From the NCBI RefSeq assembly GCF_013407925.2, contig NZ_CP060201.1, forward strand, positions 1,922,001-1,986,000: DNA of 64,000 bases, read 5' to 3'. The stretch's first letter is position 1, and the number at the start of each line of letters is the position of its first letter. Made by a program: the position numbers and the translations under genes. The DNA is from Pseudomonas protegens. Lineage in GTDB: Bacteria; Pseudomonadota; Gammaproteobacteria; Pseudomonadales; Pseudomonadaceae. The notes beneath the pieces were generated by a model that made no database searches, was not told the DNA's origin, and saw nothing but the letters and a program-made list of their open reading frames with translations. Below are positions 1 through 7,992 of this stretch, piece after piece.

Positions 1-898
1 ACTCGAACACCTGCAGGAAGTCCGCGCCCTCCTCCACCATGTGGATGGCCCGGGTGCGGTTGGTCAACTTGCGCAGGCGACTCGGGTAGGAAGCGAAGGT
101 GATGATTTCCATGAGGATCGCCAGGCCTTCCTGGGTCACCGTGGACGAGGGCGGGCCCTTGGCCAGGAAGGTGCAGATCGGCTGGTTCAGGCCGTTGAGG
201 GTGGTGCCCACATGCACCAGTCCCTCATGGACTTCCAGGGCCCGCACATCGCGCTCGTTGAACATCGCGTCGCTGCGGATCTTGATGTAGTCAGCGCCCG
301 CCGCGGCGTCGGCGACGATACCGTCGGACTCGAACACGCGGATGGTTTCCTCGGCCTCGCCGAACACCTTGTTCAGCCGGCTCTGCAACAGGCTGACCGC
401 CTGCTTGGCACTGAGCACCTTGGGTTCGTCCTTGAGATCGCCGCGCCCGTCGATGTTGTTCAGGTAGTCGGACATCATCAGCCCGAGGTCCGCCAGGGTC
501 GGATCGCCGGCGTGGAAGGCATCGGAGGCGGCGCCGTAGAGCTCCTGGGAAATCAGCCCGAAGTCGCCGGTGCCGCGGGCTTCGAGCATGCGCACCACCA
601 TGCGGTATTCCTTGCACATGCGGCGCATGATCTGCCCCACCGGGCTGAACTGCCCCAACTGCCGGGTGATGTCGCGCTCGATGTTCTGGAATTCCAGCTT
701 TACCGCTCCGGAATCGAAGGACAGCGGCCGTCCTTCGTAATAGGCGCGATCCACCGCAGGCATCTCCTTGCCCTTGGCCTTGAGAAAGCCCTTGCGGATG
801 TTCTCGTCCCACTTCACCGCATCCAGTACGCGGATCGGGGTCTGTGCCAGCACTATGCGATCGGACAAAGTGCGTATCGTCTGCTGGTAATCGTCCAC
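1..898 (-). CDS. QEGLA-motif (DUF1704/MATCAP-like) putative metallocarboxypeptidase, 3'-truncated by window edge
   Basis: Seen: an open frame from GTG at 898 (AGGAA seven bases upstream, in-frame TAG just before it) that runs off the left edge, about 299 codons. It contains HEGLVH at residues 224-229 and TQEGLA with its Glu at residue 257. Family knowledge: proteins annotated 'flavohemoglobin expression-modulating QEGLA motif' carry the DUF1704 domain, now related to tyrosine/phenylalanine carboxypeptidases of the MATCAP type, where HExxxH and a downstream Glu bind zinc. Inference: a soluble metallopeptidase whose substrate in bacteria is unknown. It lies 35 bp downstream of the lipoprotein gene on the same strand, so co-transcription is likely. 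The C-terminus is not visible. Confidence 0.8.
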   Translation of the reverse strand, partial: MDDYQQTIRTLSDRIVLAQTPIRVLDAVKWDENIRKGFLKAKGKEMPAVDRAYYEGRPLSFDSGAVKLEFQNIERDITRQLGQFSPVGQIMRRMCKEYRMVVRMLEARGTGDFGLISQELYGAASDAFHAGDPTLADLGLMMSDYLNNIDGRGDLKDEPKVLSAKQAVSLLQSRLNKVFGEAEETIRVFESDGIVADAAAGADYIKIRSDAMFNERDVRALEVHEGLVHVGTTLNGLNQPICTFLAKGPPSSTVTQEGLAILMEIITFASYPSRLRKLTNRTRAIHMVEEGADFLQVFE

Positions 899-933
899 CG
901 GAAGTTCCTATTGATTGGGTCTGTGGCGCAGGC

Positions 934-1479
934 TCAGCGGGCCACGCGCTTGAAACGTGCCGTCTCGACGAACAGGTCGGAGTTGGCGGGATCGTCAAGG
1001 TAAGCGAAGACCTCGGGCAACGGACTGCTGATCAGCAGCCCCTCGCCCTCGGCCGTGGGCATGGGCTCCCCGCTCAGGGCCTTTTGACCCAGGGACTGGC
1101 GAATCTGTTCCAGGTCCAGGGTATAGAGCACCAGCTCGTGCCTGGCCGTCAGTTCGAACCCGGCAATGCTGTAGTGCCCGCCGAAGGCCTGGGGCACCGC
1201 GGCTGACAGGTACCAGCGATTGCCATGTTGCGACACCGTGAACTCGTAGGTGTCGCGCGGGCGCGCCATGCCGCCGGGGAAGCTCGCGGCCCGATAGCGG
1301 TTGGCGCCGATCTGGCGCACCTCGATGTTCAGCGGCTCGCCCCAGGCATTCTGGCTGGCCCATTTGCCCAGCAACGCGGCAGGCGCTGCCTGCTCGGCCG
1401 GCAGCGGCTCCTTGAAGACCACCAGGCAACCACTGAGCAGAAGAAACGCCAGAGCCATCAGGACCCGACAGGCTTGCAT
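934..1479 (-). CDS. Putative lipoprotein, 181 aa
   Basis: Seen: a basic, hydrophobic N-terminus ending in the lipobox L15-S-G-C18, so the mature protein probably starts at Cys18 and is lipid-anchored. The rest (about 160 residues) looks like a small beta-rich soluble domain with no motif I recognise. It is followed after 35 bp by the QEGLA-motif gene on the same strand, which suggests a two-gene unit. Function unknown. The lipobox supports envelope location; Asp at +2 is absent (Leu follows Cys), so outer-membrane sorting is likely by the usual rule (inference). Confidence 0.75.
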   Translation of the reverse strand: MQACRVLMALAFLLLSGCLVVFKEPLPAEQAAPAALLGKWASQNAWGEPLNIEVRQIGANRYRAASFPGGMARPRDTYEFTVSQHGNRWYLSAAVPQAFGGHYSIAGFELTARHELVLYTLDLEQIRQSLGQKALSGEPMPTAEGEGLLISSPLPEVFAYLDDPANSDLFVETARFKRVAR

Positions 1480-1567
1480 GCCACTCTCCCTTGAACACCA
1501 GAATCACTGTAGCCGCTGACGCCGGCTGCACCGCCTGAATCGCGGCGCCAGCCCGGGGACGGATGAA

Positions 1568-2284
1568 TCAGACCGAAGCCAGCACCAGGTGCATGTAGCG
1601 GGTGAGGATGCCCAGCATCTCCTCCTCCGCCTGTGGCTCGCTGTCGTTGAGCAGGCCCTGATATTCCATCCGGCCGATTATAGACGTCAACACCTTGGCA
1701 TCCTGCTGCGGCTCCCGCGAGCCCAGGACCTGGAAGAACTGGCAGGTGCCCTGGAGCAGGATCTGCTGGTGCGAGCGCACCAGCTGCGCCAGGCGCGGGT
1801 TGAGCAGCGCCTCCTGGCGGAACGCCTGCTCGGCCATCAGGTGCTCGCGACGGGTGTGCAACTGACGCTGGACGTAGTCGGCGGTCAGGCGGGCAATGTC
1901 ATCGGCCAATTGCGAGCGCGACGCCGGGCTGCCATCACCGTAGGCGACCATCTCGCGCAGCAACCCTTCGTTGCTGGCCCACAGCTTGGCCATGAACGCC
2001 GCGCTGCGCTCGACGTATTGGGCGAAGGTATCGGTGAGCAGGTCATCGATGTCCTTGAAGTAATAAGTGGTGGCCGACAAGGGCACACCGGCTTCGGCGG
2101 CCACCGCGCGGTGACGCACGGCCCGCACACCGTCACGCACGACAATGCGCATGGCGGCGTCGAGAATCTCCTGTCTGCGCTGTTCACTGCCCTGTCGGCT
2201 GGCCTTGCGCCCCTGGTACTGAACACTTTCAGCCACCGCAGTGGCGATGCCAGCTGCACCTTCTTGAGCAATTGCGCGGTTCAC
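1568..2284 (-). CDS. TetR-family transcriptional regulator, 238 aa
   Basis: Seen: a TetR-type N-terminal helix-turn-helix at about residues 34-85 (RRQEILDAAMRIVVRDG, then AVAAEAGVPLSATTYYFKD), preceded by an unusually long basic tail of about 30 residues and followed by an all-helical ligand-binding half. The start is ATG 2284; downstream methionines would remove conserved HTH residues. It is transcribed in the same direction as lysS but separated from it by a terminator at 2351-2375, so it probably has its own promoter. Target genes and ligand cannot be read from the sequence. A TetR gene beside lysS is also, as I recall, the arrangement in P. aeruginosa. Confidence 0.85.
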   Translation of the reverse strand: MNRAIAQEGAAGIATAVAESVQYQGRKASRQGSEQRRQEILDAAMRIVVRDGVRAVRHRAVAAEAGVPLSATTYYFKDIDDLLTDTFAQYVERSAAFMAKLWASNEGLLREMVAYGDGSPASRSQLADDIARLTADYVQRQLHTRREHLMAEQAFRQEALLNPRLAQLVRSHQQILLQGTCQFFQVLGSREPQQDAKVLTSIIGRMEYQGLLNDSEPQAEEEMLGILTRYMHLVLASV

Positions 2285-2350
2285 GACAGGTATTCCCTCT
2301 GAAAAATCACACAGAATTAGAAGCGGTACGTCAGTTCCAGCCAGACAATA

Positions 2351-2375
2351 AAAAGCCGCCTGTTGAAGGCGGCTT
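2351..2375 (-). terminator. Rho-independent terminator after lysS
   Basis: On the minus strand an 8-bp GC stem (GCCGCC core, loop TTCAACA) is followed by TTTTTATT. It lies 15 bases after the lysS stop codon. Confidence 0.85.
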
Positions 2376-2389
2376 CTTGTTCACAACGC

Positions 2390-3892
2390 TTAAGCTTGCG
2401 GCCGCATGTGCGGGAACAGGATCACGTCGCGGATCGACGGCGAGTTGGTCAGCAGCATCACCAGGCGGTCGATGCCGATACCTTCACCGGCGGTGGGCGG
2501 CATGCCGTACTCCAGGGCACGGACGAAGTCGGCGTCGTAGTGCATGGCTTCGTCGTCGCCGGCATCCTTGTCCGCCACCTGGGCCATGAAACGCTCGGCC
2601 TGGTCTTCCGCGTCATTGAGCTCGGAGTAGGCGTTGGCGATTTCGCGGCCGCCAATGAACAGCTCGAAACGGTCGGTGACGTTGGGGTTGTCGTCGTTGC
2701 GACGAGCCAGCGGCGACACTTCGAACGGGTACTGGGTGATGAAGTGCGGCTGCTCCAGCTTGTGCTCCACCAGCTCTTCGAAAATCATCACCTGCAGCTT
2801 GCCCAGGCCTTCGAAGCCCAGCACCTTGGCCCCGGCTTTCTTGGCGATGGCGCGGGCCTTGTCGATGTCGTTCAGATCATCGGCGGTCAGCTCGGGGTTG
2901 TACTTGAGGATCGAGTCGAACACCGACAGGCGGGCGAACGGCTCGCCGAAGTGGAACACCTTGTCGCCATACGGCACGTCGGTGCTGCCCAGTACCAGCT
3001 GTGCCAGTTCACGGAACAGCTCTTCGGTCAGGTCCATGTTGTCTTCGTAGTCGGCGTAGGCCTGGTAGAACTCCAACATGGTGAATTCAGGGTTGTGCCG
3101 GGTCGAAACGCCTTCGTTACGGAAGTTGCGGTTGATCTCGAACACCTTCTCGAAACCACCGACCACCAGACGCTTGAGGTACAGCTCAGGCGCGATACGC
3201 AGGAACATTTCCATGTCCAGGGCGTTGTGGTGGGTTTCGAACGGCTTGGCCGCGGCGCCGCCCGGAATGGTCTGCAGCATCGGCGTTTCGACTTCGAGGA
3301 AGTCGCGCTTCATCAGGAAGCTGCGGATGTGCGCGATCACTTGCGAACGCACGCGGAAAGTCTGGCGCACCTCTTCGTTGACGATCAGGTCGACGTAGCG
3401 CTGGCGGTAGCGCTGTTCGGTGTCGGTCAGGCCGTGGTGCTTGTCCGGCAGCGGGCGCAGGGACTTGGTCAGCAGGCGCACGTGAGTCATTTCAACGTAC
3501 AGGTCACCCTTGCCGGAACGGGCCAGGGTGCCTTCGGCGGCAATGATGTCGCCCATGTCCCAGGTTTTCACCGCGGCCAGTGTTTCTTCGGACAGGGTCT
3601 TGCGGTTGACGTAGACCTGGATGCGACCGGTCATGTCCTGGATCACCATGAACGAGCCACGGTTGAGCATGATGCGACCGGCGACCTTGACCGGGATCGC
3701 CGCCTCTGCGAGCTCTTCCTTGGTCTTGTCGGCGTACTGCTTCTGCAGGTCCTGGCAGTAGTTTTCGCGGCGGAAGTCGTTCGGGAAGGCATTGCCCTTG
3801 GCGCGCTCGGCAGCAAGCTTTTCCTTGCGCAGGGCGATCAGGGAGTTCTCTTCCTGTTGCAGGGCTTGCGGGTCGAGTTGTTGGTCGCTCAT
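2390..3892 (-). CDS. lysS: Lysyl-tRNA synthetase, class II, 500 aa
   Basis: Charges tRNA-Lys in the cytoplasm. Seen: an N-terminal helical extension, an anticodon-binding OB-fold at about 60-150, and the class II catalytic core with motif 2 FRNEG (257-261) and motif 3 GIGIDR (471-476). Full length and collinear with bacterial LysS of about 500 residues. The start is ATG 3892. It lies downstream of prfB on the same strand, separated by a REP-like hairpin region, the classic prfB-lysS arrangement of gamma-proteobacteria. Confidence 0.98.
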   Translation of the reverse strand: MSDQQLDPQALQQEENSLIALRKEKLAAERAKGNAFPNDFRRENYCQDLQKQYADKTKEELAEAAIPVKVAGRIMLNRGSFMVIQDMTGRIQVYVNRKTLSEETLAAVKTWDMGDIIAAEGTLARSGKGDLYVEMTHVRLLTKSLRPLPDKHHGLTDTEQRYRQRYVDLIVNEEVRQTFRVRSQVIAHIRSFLMKRDFLEVETPMLQTIPGGAAAKPFETHHNALDMEMFLRIAPELYLKRLVVGGFEKVFEINRNFRNEGVSTRHNPEFTMLEFYQAYADYEDNMDLTEELFRELAQLVLGSTDVPYGDKVFHFGEPFARLSVFDSILKYNPELTADDLNDIDKARAIAKKAGAKVLGFEGLGKLQVMIFEELVEHKLEQPHFITQYPFEVSPLARRNDDNPNVTDRFELFIGGREIANAYSELNDAEDQAERFMAQVADKDAGDDEAMHYDADFVRALEYGMPPTAGEGIGIDRLVMLLTNSPSIRDVILFPHMRPQA

Positions 3893-3921
3893 GTCTTTAG
3901 ATATTCCATCAGGTTCGTTGC

Positions 3922-3968
3922 CCCCGGGCCTTGCGGCCCGGGGATCGCCAGCAGAGCTGGCTCCTACA
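3922..3968. repeat. REP-like palindrome in the prfB-lysS gap
   Basis: Seen: a 9-bp GC-rich hairpin CCCCGGGCC/GGCCCGGGG with a four-base loop (3924-3945), next to CCAGCAGAGCTGG and CTCCTACAGGG, the signature of Pseudomonas extragenic palindromes. Without a T-run it is more likely a REP, mRNA-stabilising or partial stop element between the two cistrons than a canonical terminator. Confidence 0.65.
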
Positions 3969-4007
3969 GGGATCGCGTTGAGTCAGCCGATCCTGTATCG
4001 CGTCTGT

Positions 4008-5103
4008 TTACAGTCCGGATTTCAGGCTGGCTTCCAGGTATTCGTCGATGTCGCCGTCGAGCACCTTGTCGCAGTCGCTGCGTTCGATGTTGGTGCGCAG
4101 GTCCTTGATCCGCGACGCGTCGAGCACGTAGGAGCGGATCTGGTGACCCCAGCCGATGTCCGACTTGGTGTCTTCCAGGGCCTGGGACGCCGCGTTGCGC
4201 TTCTGCATTTCCTGCTCGTACAACTTGGCCCGCAGCATTTTCATGGCGGTGTCCTTGTTGGCGTGCTGGGAACGTTCGTTCTGGCAGCTGACCACGGTGT
4301 TGGTCGGTACGTGGGTGATACGCACCGCCGAGTCGGTGGTGTTTACGTGCTGACCACCGGCACCGGAGGAACGGTAGGTGTCGATCCGCAGGTCGGCCGG
4401 GTTGATCTCGATTTCCACCTTGTCGTCGATCTCGGGCGAGACGAACACCGCGGAGAACGAGGTGTGGCGACGGTTGCCGGAGTCGAACGGGCTCTTGCGC
4501 ACCAGGCGGTGCACGCCGATCTCGGTACGCAGCCAACCGAAGGCGTACTCGCCCTTGATGTGCACGGTCGCGCCCTTGATCCCGGCCACTTCACCGGCCG
4601 ACAGCTCCATGATGGTCGCTTCGAAACCACGCTTGTCGGCCCAGCGCAGGTACATGCGCAGCAGGATGTTGGCCCAGTCCTGGGCTTCGGTGCCGCCGGA
4701 ACCGGCCTGGATGTCCAGGTAGGCGTTGTTCGGGTCCATTTCATGGCTGAACATGCGGCGAAATTCCAGCTTGGCGAGGTTTTCCTCAAGCCGGGCCAGC
4801 TCGGCGACCACATCGCCCACTGCGCCTTCATCTTCTTCCTCGACCGCCATGTCCAGCAGGTCGCGGCAGTCGGCCAGACCGCTGTTCAGCTCGTCCAGGG
4901 TCTCGACGATCTGTGCCAGCGCAGCGCGCTCGCGGCCCAGCTCCTGGGCGTATTCGGGTTTGTTCCAGACACTCGGATCTTCAAGCTCGCGATTGACCTC
5001 GGTCAGACGCTCATGCTTTTGATCGTAGTCAAAGATACCCCCGAATAGTTTCGGAGCGCTCGGACAGGTCCTTGATGGTGTTCAGGATCGGGTTGATTTC
5101 CAT
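4008..5103 (-). CDS. prfB: Peptide chain release factor 2, 364 aa, made by programmed +1 frameshift
   Basis: Terminates translation at UGA and UAA. Seen: the first frame starts at ATG 5103 ([10 protein letters not shown]...) and reads 24 codons to TATCTT then TGA at 5031-5029; a GGGGG Shine-Dalgarno-like run sits just upstream. Shifting +1 at CTT-TGA-C continues as DYDQKHERL to the stop at 4008. The total of 364 aa matches the 365 aa of E. coli RF2. SPF codon-recognition tripeptide at about 204-206; catalytic GGQ at about 249-251. The in-frame TGA is autoregulatory: low RF2 favours the shift. This is not a pseudogene. Confidence 0.97.
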
Positions 5104-5142
5104 GGGGGGCGGCACTCGTTGGCGAACTTTTGAAAGCCGGCG

Positions 5143-5148
5143 ATTATA
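5143..5148 (-). promoter_or_regulatory. Probable -10 box of the prfB promoter
   Basis: A perfect TATAAT on the minus strand, 40 bases before the prfB ATG. The matching -35 position has only a weak CTGCCG, so the assignment rests mainly on the -10. Confidence 0.55.
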
Positions 5149-5207
5149 ACGGAATCACCGAATCACGGCAGCCCGCTTAGCGGCTTTAGCGGCGAATCGG
5201 CCATCTA

Positions 5208-5232
5208 ATTTCAGTGACAGCCCCACTGAAAT
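5208..5232. other. 9-bp perfect hairpin in an AT-richer intergenic region
   Basis: ATTTCAGTG/CACTGAAAT arms with a seven-base loop, between divergent prfB and the orphan gene at 5395. There is no T-run. The 290-base gap otherwise holds the prfB promoter and nothing else I can identify. Confidence 0.45.
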
Positions 5233-5394
5233 CCAAGTGCACACTGAATTTTATTCTCATCACTTACCTGCAAGCCCTGCTCGGCAAGACACACCGCCTT
5301 CGATGCTCACGGGCTGCAATGTGCAACCACGGAGCTCTTGAGACCGGCCAGCGCTATACAATCCCAGCCGAAATGACAAGGAAGCATCAGGCTC

Positions 5395-5913
5395 ATGGGA
5401 CGCACACTCAACAGCGCAGAAATAGAAAACATCCAGTGCAGGGAGCGCCGAAACTGGAGAGGCGTCCAGGCGTTTTTCGCTGCGCTCTTCAGCGCACTGG
5501 CCTTTATGCCATTGATGGGAATCTGGCTGATGGTCTCACCGGCACTGGCCTGCGCCCTGGTAGTGCCCTGGCTGATCTTTTTGTGGTGGTGGATCTACTA
5601 CCGCACAAGAATGCTGGCGGATGAGGTCGGTGAGCGAACCCAATGGCTGCAGGCCAGGTTCAGCTGTCGCTGGGTCCACGTTTACAGGGGCGGCTACATG
5701 GACTACAGCTTTGGCGACTATCCGATCGCCCCTGGCAACCTGCTGAACAACTGGTTCATCGATAAGACACTCAACACCTACACCACCTATCGCATCGAAG
5801 CGGTAAAGCTCACGTGTCGGCACACCGCGAGCCACAGCTACTACCTGTTCAGAGACACCCTGGTGGAGGTTGCACAGGATCAGGCGCCGACCACGGAAAT
5901 GGCTGACGCCTAG
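5395..5913 (+). CDS. Hypothetical inner-membrane protein, 172 aa
   Basis: Not recognised. Seen: a short cytosolic N-terminus, two adjacent hydrophobic segments (about 26-45 and 47-66, the second very Trp-rich: FLWWWIYY), then a soluble C-terminal domain of about 100 residues rich in Tyr, Trp and Arg. Base composition is less GC-rich than the neighbours, and the gene interrupts prfB and wspR, which I recall as adjacent in P. aeruginosa. A strain- or lineage-specific insertion is therefore plausible. It is convergent with wspR, with an 18-base gap. The start at ATG 5395 gives the full first hydrophobic segment. Confidence 0.6.
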   Translation: MGRTLNSAEIENIQCRERRNWRGVQAFFAALFSALAFMPLMGIWLMVSPALACALVVPWLIFLWWWIYYRTRMLADEVGERTQWLQARFSCRWVHVYRGGYMDYSFGDYPIAPGNLLNNWFIDKTLNTYTTYRIEAVKLTCRHTASHSYYLFRDTLVEVAQDQAPTTEMADA

Positions 5914-5931
5914 AGGACAAGCGGAAACTGC

Positions 5932-6933
5932 CTACTCGATCCCGACCTGATTGCGACCGTTGTTTTTCGCCAGGTACAGCCCCTTGTCCGCCGCCGAAAT
6001 CAACTGCCGGCAATGGCTGTTGGGCTGCGGGGTGATGGTGGAAAGACCGATGCTGATGGTCAGGCTGGAGCCTTCCACCGGGGCGTTATGGGGAATTTTC
6101 AGGGCTTCGACGGTCTGCCGCAGTTTCTCGGCCACCAGCCGCGCCCCTCCCGGCGAAGTGTTGGGCAGCACCAGCACGAACTCCTCGCCGCCATAGCGCG
6201 CCGGCAGGTCCGAGGGCCGGCTGCTGGCCTCGCGAATCGCCGTGGCCACCTTGCGCAGGGCTTCATCGCCCTCCAGGTGGCCAAAGGTGTCGTTGTAGAT
6301 CTTGAAGTAGTCGACGTCGATCATCAGCAACGACAGCTGACTCTGCTCGCGCATCGCCCGGCGCCATTCCAGCTCCAGGTATTCGTCGAAGTGCCGGCGG
6401 TTGGACAGTCCGGTCAGGCCGTCGGAGTTCATCAGCCGCTGCAACACCAGGTTGGTGTCCAGCAACTGCTGCTGGCTGACCCGCAGCGCCCGATAGGCGG
6501 CGTCGCGTTGCAGCAGGGTCATGTAGGAGCGCGAGTGATAGCGGATCCGCGCTACCAGCTCGATGTTGTCCGGCAGCTTGACCAGGTAGTCGTTGGCCCC
6601 GGCGGCAAAGGCCGCGCTCTTGATCAGCGGGTCTTCCTTGGTGGAGAGGACGATGATCGGGATGTTCTGGGTCGCCGGGTGGTTGCGGTACTCACGCACC
6701 AGAGTCAGGCCGTCCAGACCCGGCATCACCAGGTCCTGGAGAATCACCGTGGGCTTGATGCGGATCGCCTGGGCAATGGCCTGGTGCGGATCGGCGCAAA
6801 AGTGGAAATCGATGTTTTCCTCATTCGCCAACCCACGCCGAACCGCTTCGCCGATCATGGCCTGGTCGTCCACCAGCAACACCATGGCGGCATTTTCATC
6901 GGTCTTGAATTCGTCGAGCTGTAAATCATTCAT
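5932..6933 (-). CDS. wspR: WspR, response regulator diguanylate cyclase, 333 aa
   Basis: Output enzyme of the Wsp surface-sensing pathway, making cyclic di-GMP from two GTP. Seen: an N-terminal receiver domain with phospho-acceptor Asp67 ([12 protein letters not shown]), a coiled-coil linker at about 135-168, and a GGDEF domain with active GGEEF at 248-252 and an allosteric I-site RxxD at 239-242, five residues before it. All catalytic and inhibitory residues are intact. Last gene of the wspABCDEFR operon, 48 bp after wspF. WspE phosphorylates it. Confidence 0.98.
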   Translation of the reverse strand: MNDLQLDEFKTDENAAMVLLVDDQAMIGEAVRRGLANEENIDFHFCADPHQAIAQAIRIKPTVILQDLVMPGLDGLTLVREYRNHPATQNIPIIVLSTKEDPLIKSAAFAAGANDYLVKLPDNIELVARIRYHSRSYMTLLQRDAAYRALRVSQQQLLDTNLVLQRLMNSDGLTGLSNRRHFDEYLELEWRRAMREQSQLSLLMIDVDYFKIYNDTFGHLEGDEALRKVATAIREASSRPSDLPARYGGEEFVLVLPNTSPGGARLVAEKLRQTVEALKIPHNAPVEGSSLTISIGLSTITPQPNSHCRQLISAADKGLYLAKNNGRNQVGIE

Positions 6934-6981
6934 GGGTTGTCACCTGAGTTGCTACCTGGCCAGGACAGCTGCGTTTATCAG

Positions 6982-7992
6982 TCATTTGGCAAATATCTCC
7001 AGCAAACGTGGAGCGATCTTGTCCAGTGGGCGAATCTCTGTGGCGGCGCCGATGGCAGCCGCCGCCTTGGGCATGCCATACACCGCGCTACTGTTCTGGT
7101 CCTGAGCGATGGTCAAAAATCCCTGGTCGCGCATCAGCTTCAAGCCCTGGGCGCCGTCACGGCCCATGCCGGTCAGCAGCACCCCCACCGCATCGCCATT
7201 CCAGTAGCTGGCGACGCTTTCGAAAAACACGTCGATGGAGGGCCGATAGATCTCGTTCACCGGCTCGGCGGTGTAGGCCAGGGTGCCGTTCTTCAGCAAA
7301 CGGATGTGATGGTTGGTGCCCGCCAGCAATACCGTGCCACTTTGCGGCGGCTCACCCTCCCGGGCCAGGCGCACCCGCAGGCCGGAGGCGCTGCTGAGCC
7401 ATTCGGCCATGCCCGCGGCAAACACCTGATCGACATGCTGGACCAGCACGATGGCGGCGGGGAAGTCCTTTGGCAAGGCTTTGAGCAACACCTCCAGGGC
7501 GGCCGGGCCTCCGGCGGAGGAGCCAATGGCCACCAGGCCCTGGCGGGGAGCGCCGCTGCGCAAGGGCACCGGCGCCGACCGTACCCGGCTGCCACGCTGG
7601 CCGATCAGCCAGCCGATATTGAGGATCTTGCGCAAGAGCGGCGCCGCCGCCTCCTGGGCATTGCCGGCTCCCAGGGCCGGGGTATCGACCACGTCCAGCG
7701 CGCCGTGGCCCATGGCCTCGAACACTCTGTGGACATTCTGCTGGCGGTCGACGGTGACGATCACGATGGCGCACGGCGACTCGGCCATGATCCGCCGCGT
7801 GGCCTCGACGCCGTCCATCACCGGCATGATCAGGTCCATGAGAATCAGGTCCGGGGTCAGCTCGGCGCAGTACTTCACCGCTTCGGCGCCATTGGTGGCG
7901 ACCCACACCACTTCATGGCTGGGGTCGAAGGCCAGCGCCCGGCGCAGGGCCTCCACCGCCATGGGCATGTCGTTGACTATGGCGATCTTCAT
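6982..7992 (-). CDS. wspF: WspF, CheB-type methylesterase, 336 aa
   Basis: Removes methyl groups from the receptor WspA and so resets the array; loss of WspF in pseudomonads is known to lock WspR on and give wrinkly colonies. Seen: a receiver domain with Asp53 (LILMDLIMPVMDG), a linker, and a C-terminal methylesterase domain with GSSAGGPAAL (active Ser), VQHV and LLTGMGRDGAQG (active Asp region). The ATG overlaps the wspE stop by four bases (ATGA), indicating translational coupling. The frame is intact, so this strain should not be a constitutive wrinkly mutant through wspF. Confidence 0.97.
   Translation of the reverse strand: MKIAIVNDMPMAVEALRRALAFDPSHEVVWVATNGAEAVKYCAELTPDLILMDLIMPVMDGVEATRRIMAESPCAIVIVTVDRQQNVHRVFEAMGHGALDVVDTPALGAGNAQEAAAPLLRKILNIGWLIGQRGSRVRSAPVPLRSGAPRQGLVAIGSSAGGPAALEVLLKALPKDFPAAIVLVQHVDQVFAAGMAEWLSSASGLRVRLAREGEPPQSGTVLLAGTNHHIRLLKNGTLAYTAEPVNEIYRPSIDVFFESVASYWNGDAVGVLLTGMGRDGAQGLKLMRDQGFLTIAQDQNSSAVYGMPKAAAAIGAATEIRPLDKIAPRLLEIFAK

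Noticed and set aside
2363..4108. Plus-strand open frame of about 580 codons across lysS
   Set aside because: Antisense shadow; lysS on the minus strand has all synthetase motifs.
5029..5031. In-frame TGA that seems to break prfB
   Set aside because: It is the conserved CTT-TGA-C programmed frameshift site with upstream GGGGG, not a mutation.
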